In this document: positions 5,627-6,272 of the stretch, in pieces
Numbering within the stretch: the stretch's first letter is position 1
How the letters are laid out: each line of letters starts with the position of its first letter
Source of the DNA: Elusimicrobiota bacterium
Lineage (GTDB): Bacteria; CG03; SLGR01
Direction: 5' to 3'
Assembly: GCA_012511615.1 (NCBI GenBank)
Contig: JAAZFS010000139.1
Location: forward strand, 1 to 6,272
Length of the DNA stretch: 6,272 nt
Translations under genes and position numbers: made by a program
Notes under the pieces: generated by a model
Seen by the model: only the letters and a program-made list of their open reading frames with translations
Told to the model about the DNA's origin: nothing
The model's database searches: none

Positions 5627-6272
5627 GTAAAAGAAAATTTTTGTGGCTACTTCCATATTTTCCCTATCCGATTCTTTCGGGGGGAAATGTAAGGGTATTT
5701 AATTTAATAAAACATCTTTCTGAGGAATATGACATACACTTAATTTCCTTTGTAGAAGATGGTGTAAGTGAAGAGGAAATCAAAGAAGTATCTAAATACT
5801 GTGCAAGCCTGAAGGCTATCAAAAGAATAGAGAGGGAGGGACCTCTCCCCATGATATTTCAGTGCTATGAGACCGAGGAGATGACTGCTGCTATCACAGA
5901 AGCCCTGAAAGAGGATTATGATTTTGTCCAGTTAGACTTTCTTACCATGGCCCATTATGCCAGACTGGTCAGGGTGCTTTCTTCTGCGCCCCTGGTATTT
6001 ACAGAGCATGATGTTAGTTGGTTGGATTTTGATAAGTGTTTTCATAACAGACACCTTGATGAAAGGGCCAGATATGCCGAATGGATCAGGATAGTTAGAA
6101 AGGCGGATACGCTTTATGATCTTTTTGATTTAGTAATTACGGTCAGTGAATTAGACGCAGAGATTGTAAGGAAAAGATATCCTGGAAAAAGAGTTGTTGC
6201 GGTTCCTACTGGTACTGATTGTTCCCACTATACCTATGAAAAACCTGGTGATAAAACTGACCTGATATACAC
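5623..6272 (+). CDS. GT-B (family 4-like) glycosyltransferase, N-terminal half (3' end outside window)
   Basis: The frame is open from ATG 5623 to the window end, giving 216 residues. The opening FLWLLPYFPYPILSGGNVRVFNLIKHLSEEYDIHLISF is, in part (residues 11-33), the glycine-rich donor/acceptor loop and first helix typical of GT4 N-terminal domains. Further matches are FVQLDFLTMAHY (101-112), LVFTEHDVSW (124-133), the helix ending in DLVITVSELDAEIV (169-182), and VPTGTD (194-199), which leads into the linker before the C-terminal nucleotide-sugar domain. That second domain, with its EX7E motif, lies beyond the window. No signal peptide or membrane segment is visible, so it is probably cytosolic or peripheral. 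The sequence style resembles glycosyltransferases of exopolysaccharide and exosortase-associated clusters, but that link is an impression. It is coupled to the kinase-like gene by ATGA with a good ribosome binding site. Confidence 0.88.
   Translation, partial: MSKRKFLWLLPYFPYPILSGGNVRVFNLIKHLSEEYDIHLISFVEDGVSEEEIKEVSKYCASLKAIKRIEREGPLPMIFQCYETEEMTAAITEALKEDYDFVQLDFLTMAHYARLVRVLSSAPLVFTEHDVSWLDFDKCFHNRHLDERARYAEWIRIVRKADTLYDLFDLVITVSELDAEIVRKRYPGKRVVAVPTGTDCSHYTYEKPGDKTDLIY

Overview
The window reads as one tightly packed, plus-strand bacterial accessory locus that continues past both edges. It contains six substantial genes, all on the same strand. In order they are: (1) the 3' part of a radical SAM/SPASM-type protein; (2) a 547-aa radical SAM protein with an N-terminal cobalamin-binding-like region and a C-terminal TPR-like tail; (3) a 376-aa radical SAM protein with a SPASM-like cysteine-rich C-terminus; (4) a family 2 glycosyltransferase with a membrane-spanning C-terminus; (5) a P-loop protein resembling the catalytic domain of HPr kinase/phosphorylase; (6) the N-terminal half of a GT-B (family 4-like) glycosyltransferase.

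Genes 2 to 6 are joined by four consecutive 4-bp ATGA start/stop overlaps (2497, 3624, 4616, 5623), so they are almost certainly co-transcribed and probably translationally coupled. The only non-coding stretch is 721-856 (136 bp). It shows no convincing promoter or terminator. It holds a small hairpin over the stop codon of gene 1, a 17-codon open frame ending in tandem stops (TAATAA), and a weak inverted/direct repeat. Gene 1 may therefore belong to the same transcript. I see no tRNA, rRNA, CRISPR array, insertion sequence or attachment site.

The organism cannot be fixed from this window. Moderately AT-rich DNA, mixed Shine-Dalgarno use and clusters of divergent radical SAM enzymes with glycosyltransferases suit an uncultured, probably anaerobic bacterium of a radical-SAM-rich lineage such as Omnitrophota or Elusimicrobiota. 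That is an impression, not a result.

Functionally, the two glycosyltransferases point to a surface glycan, glycolipid or glycosylated product assembled at the inner membrane face. The radical SAM enzymes could modify the sugar or lipid, or a peptide. The HPr-kinase-like protein keeps the apparent catalytic His, P-loop Lys and Asp pair, so it may phosphorylate a protein, peptide or small-molecule substrate in this pathway. No HPr, PqqD-like chaperone or convincing precursor peptide is visible, so the substrate is unknown. The most unusual aspect is the combination of three different radical SAM proteins with an HprK-like kinase between two glycosyltransferases.
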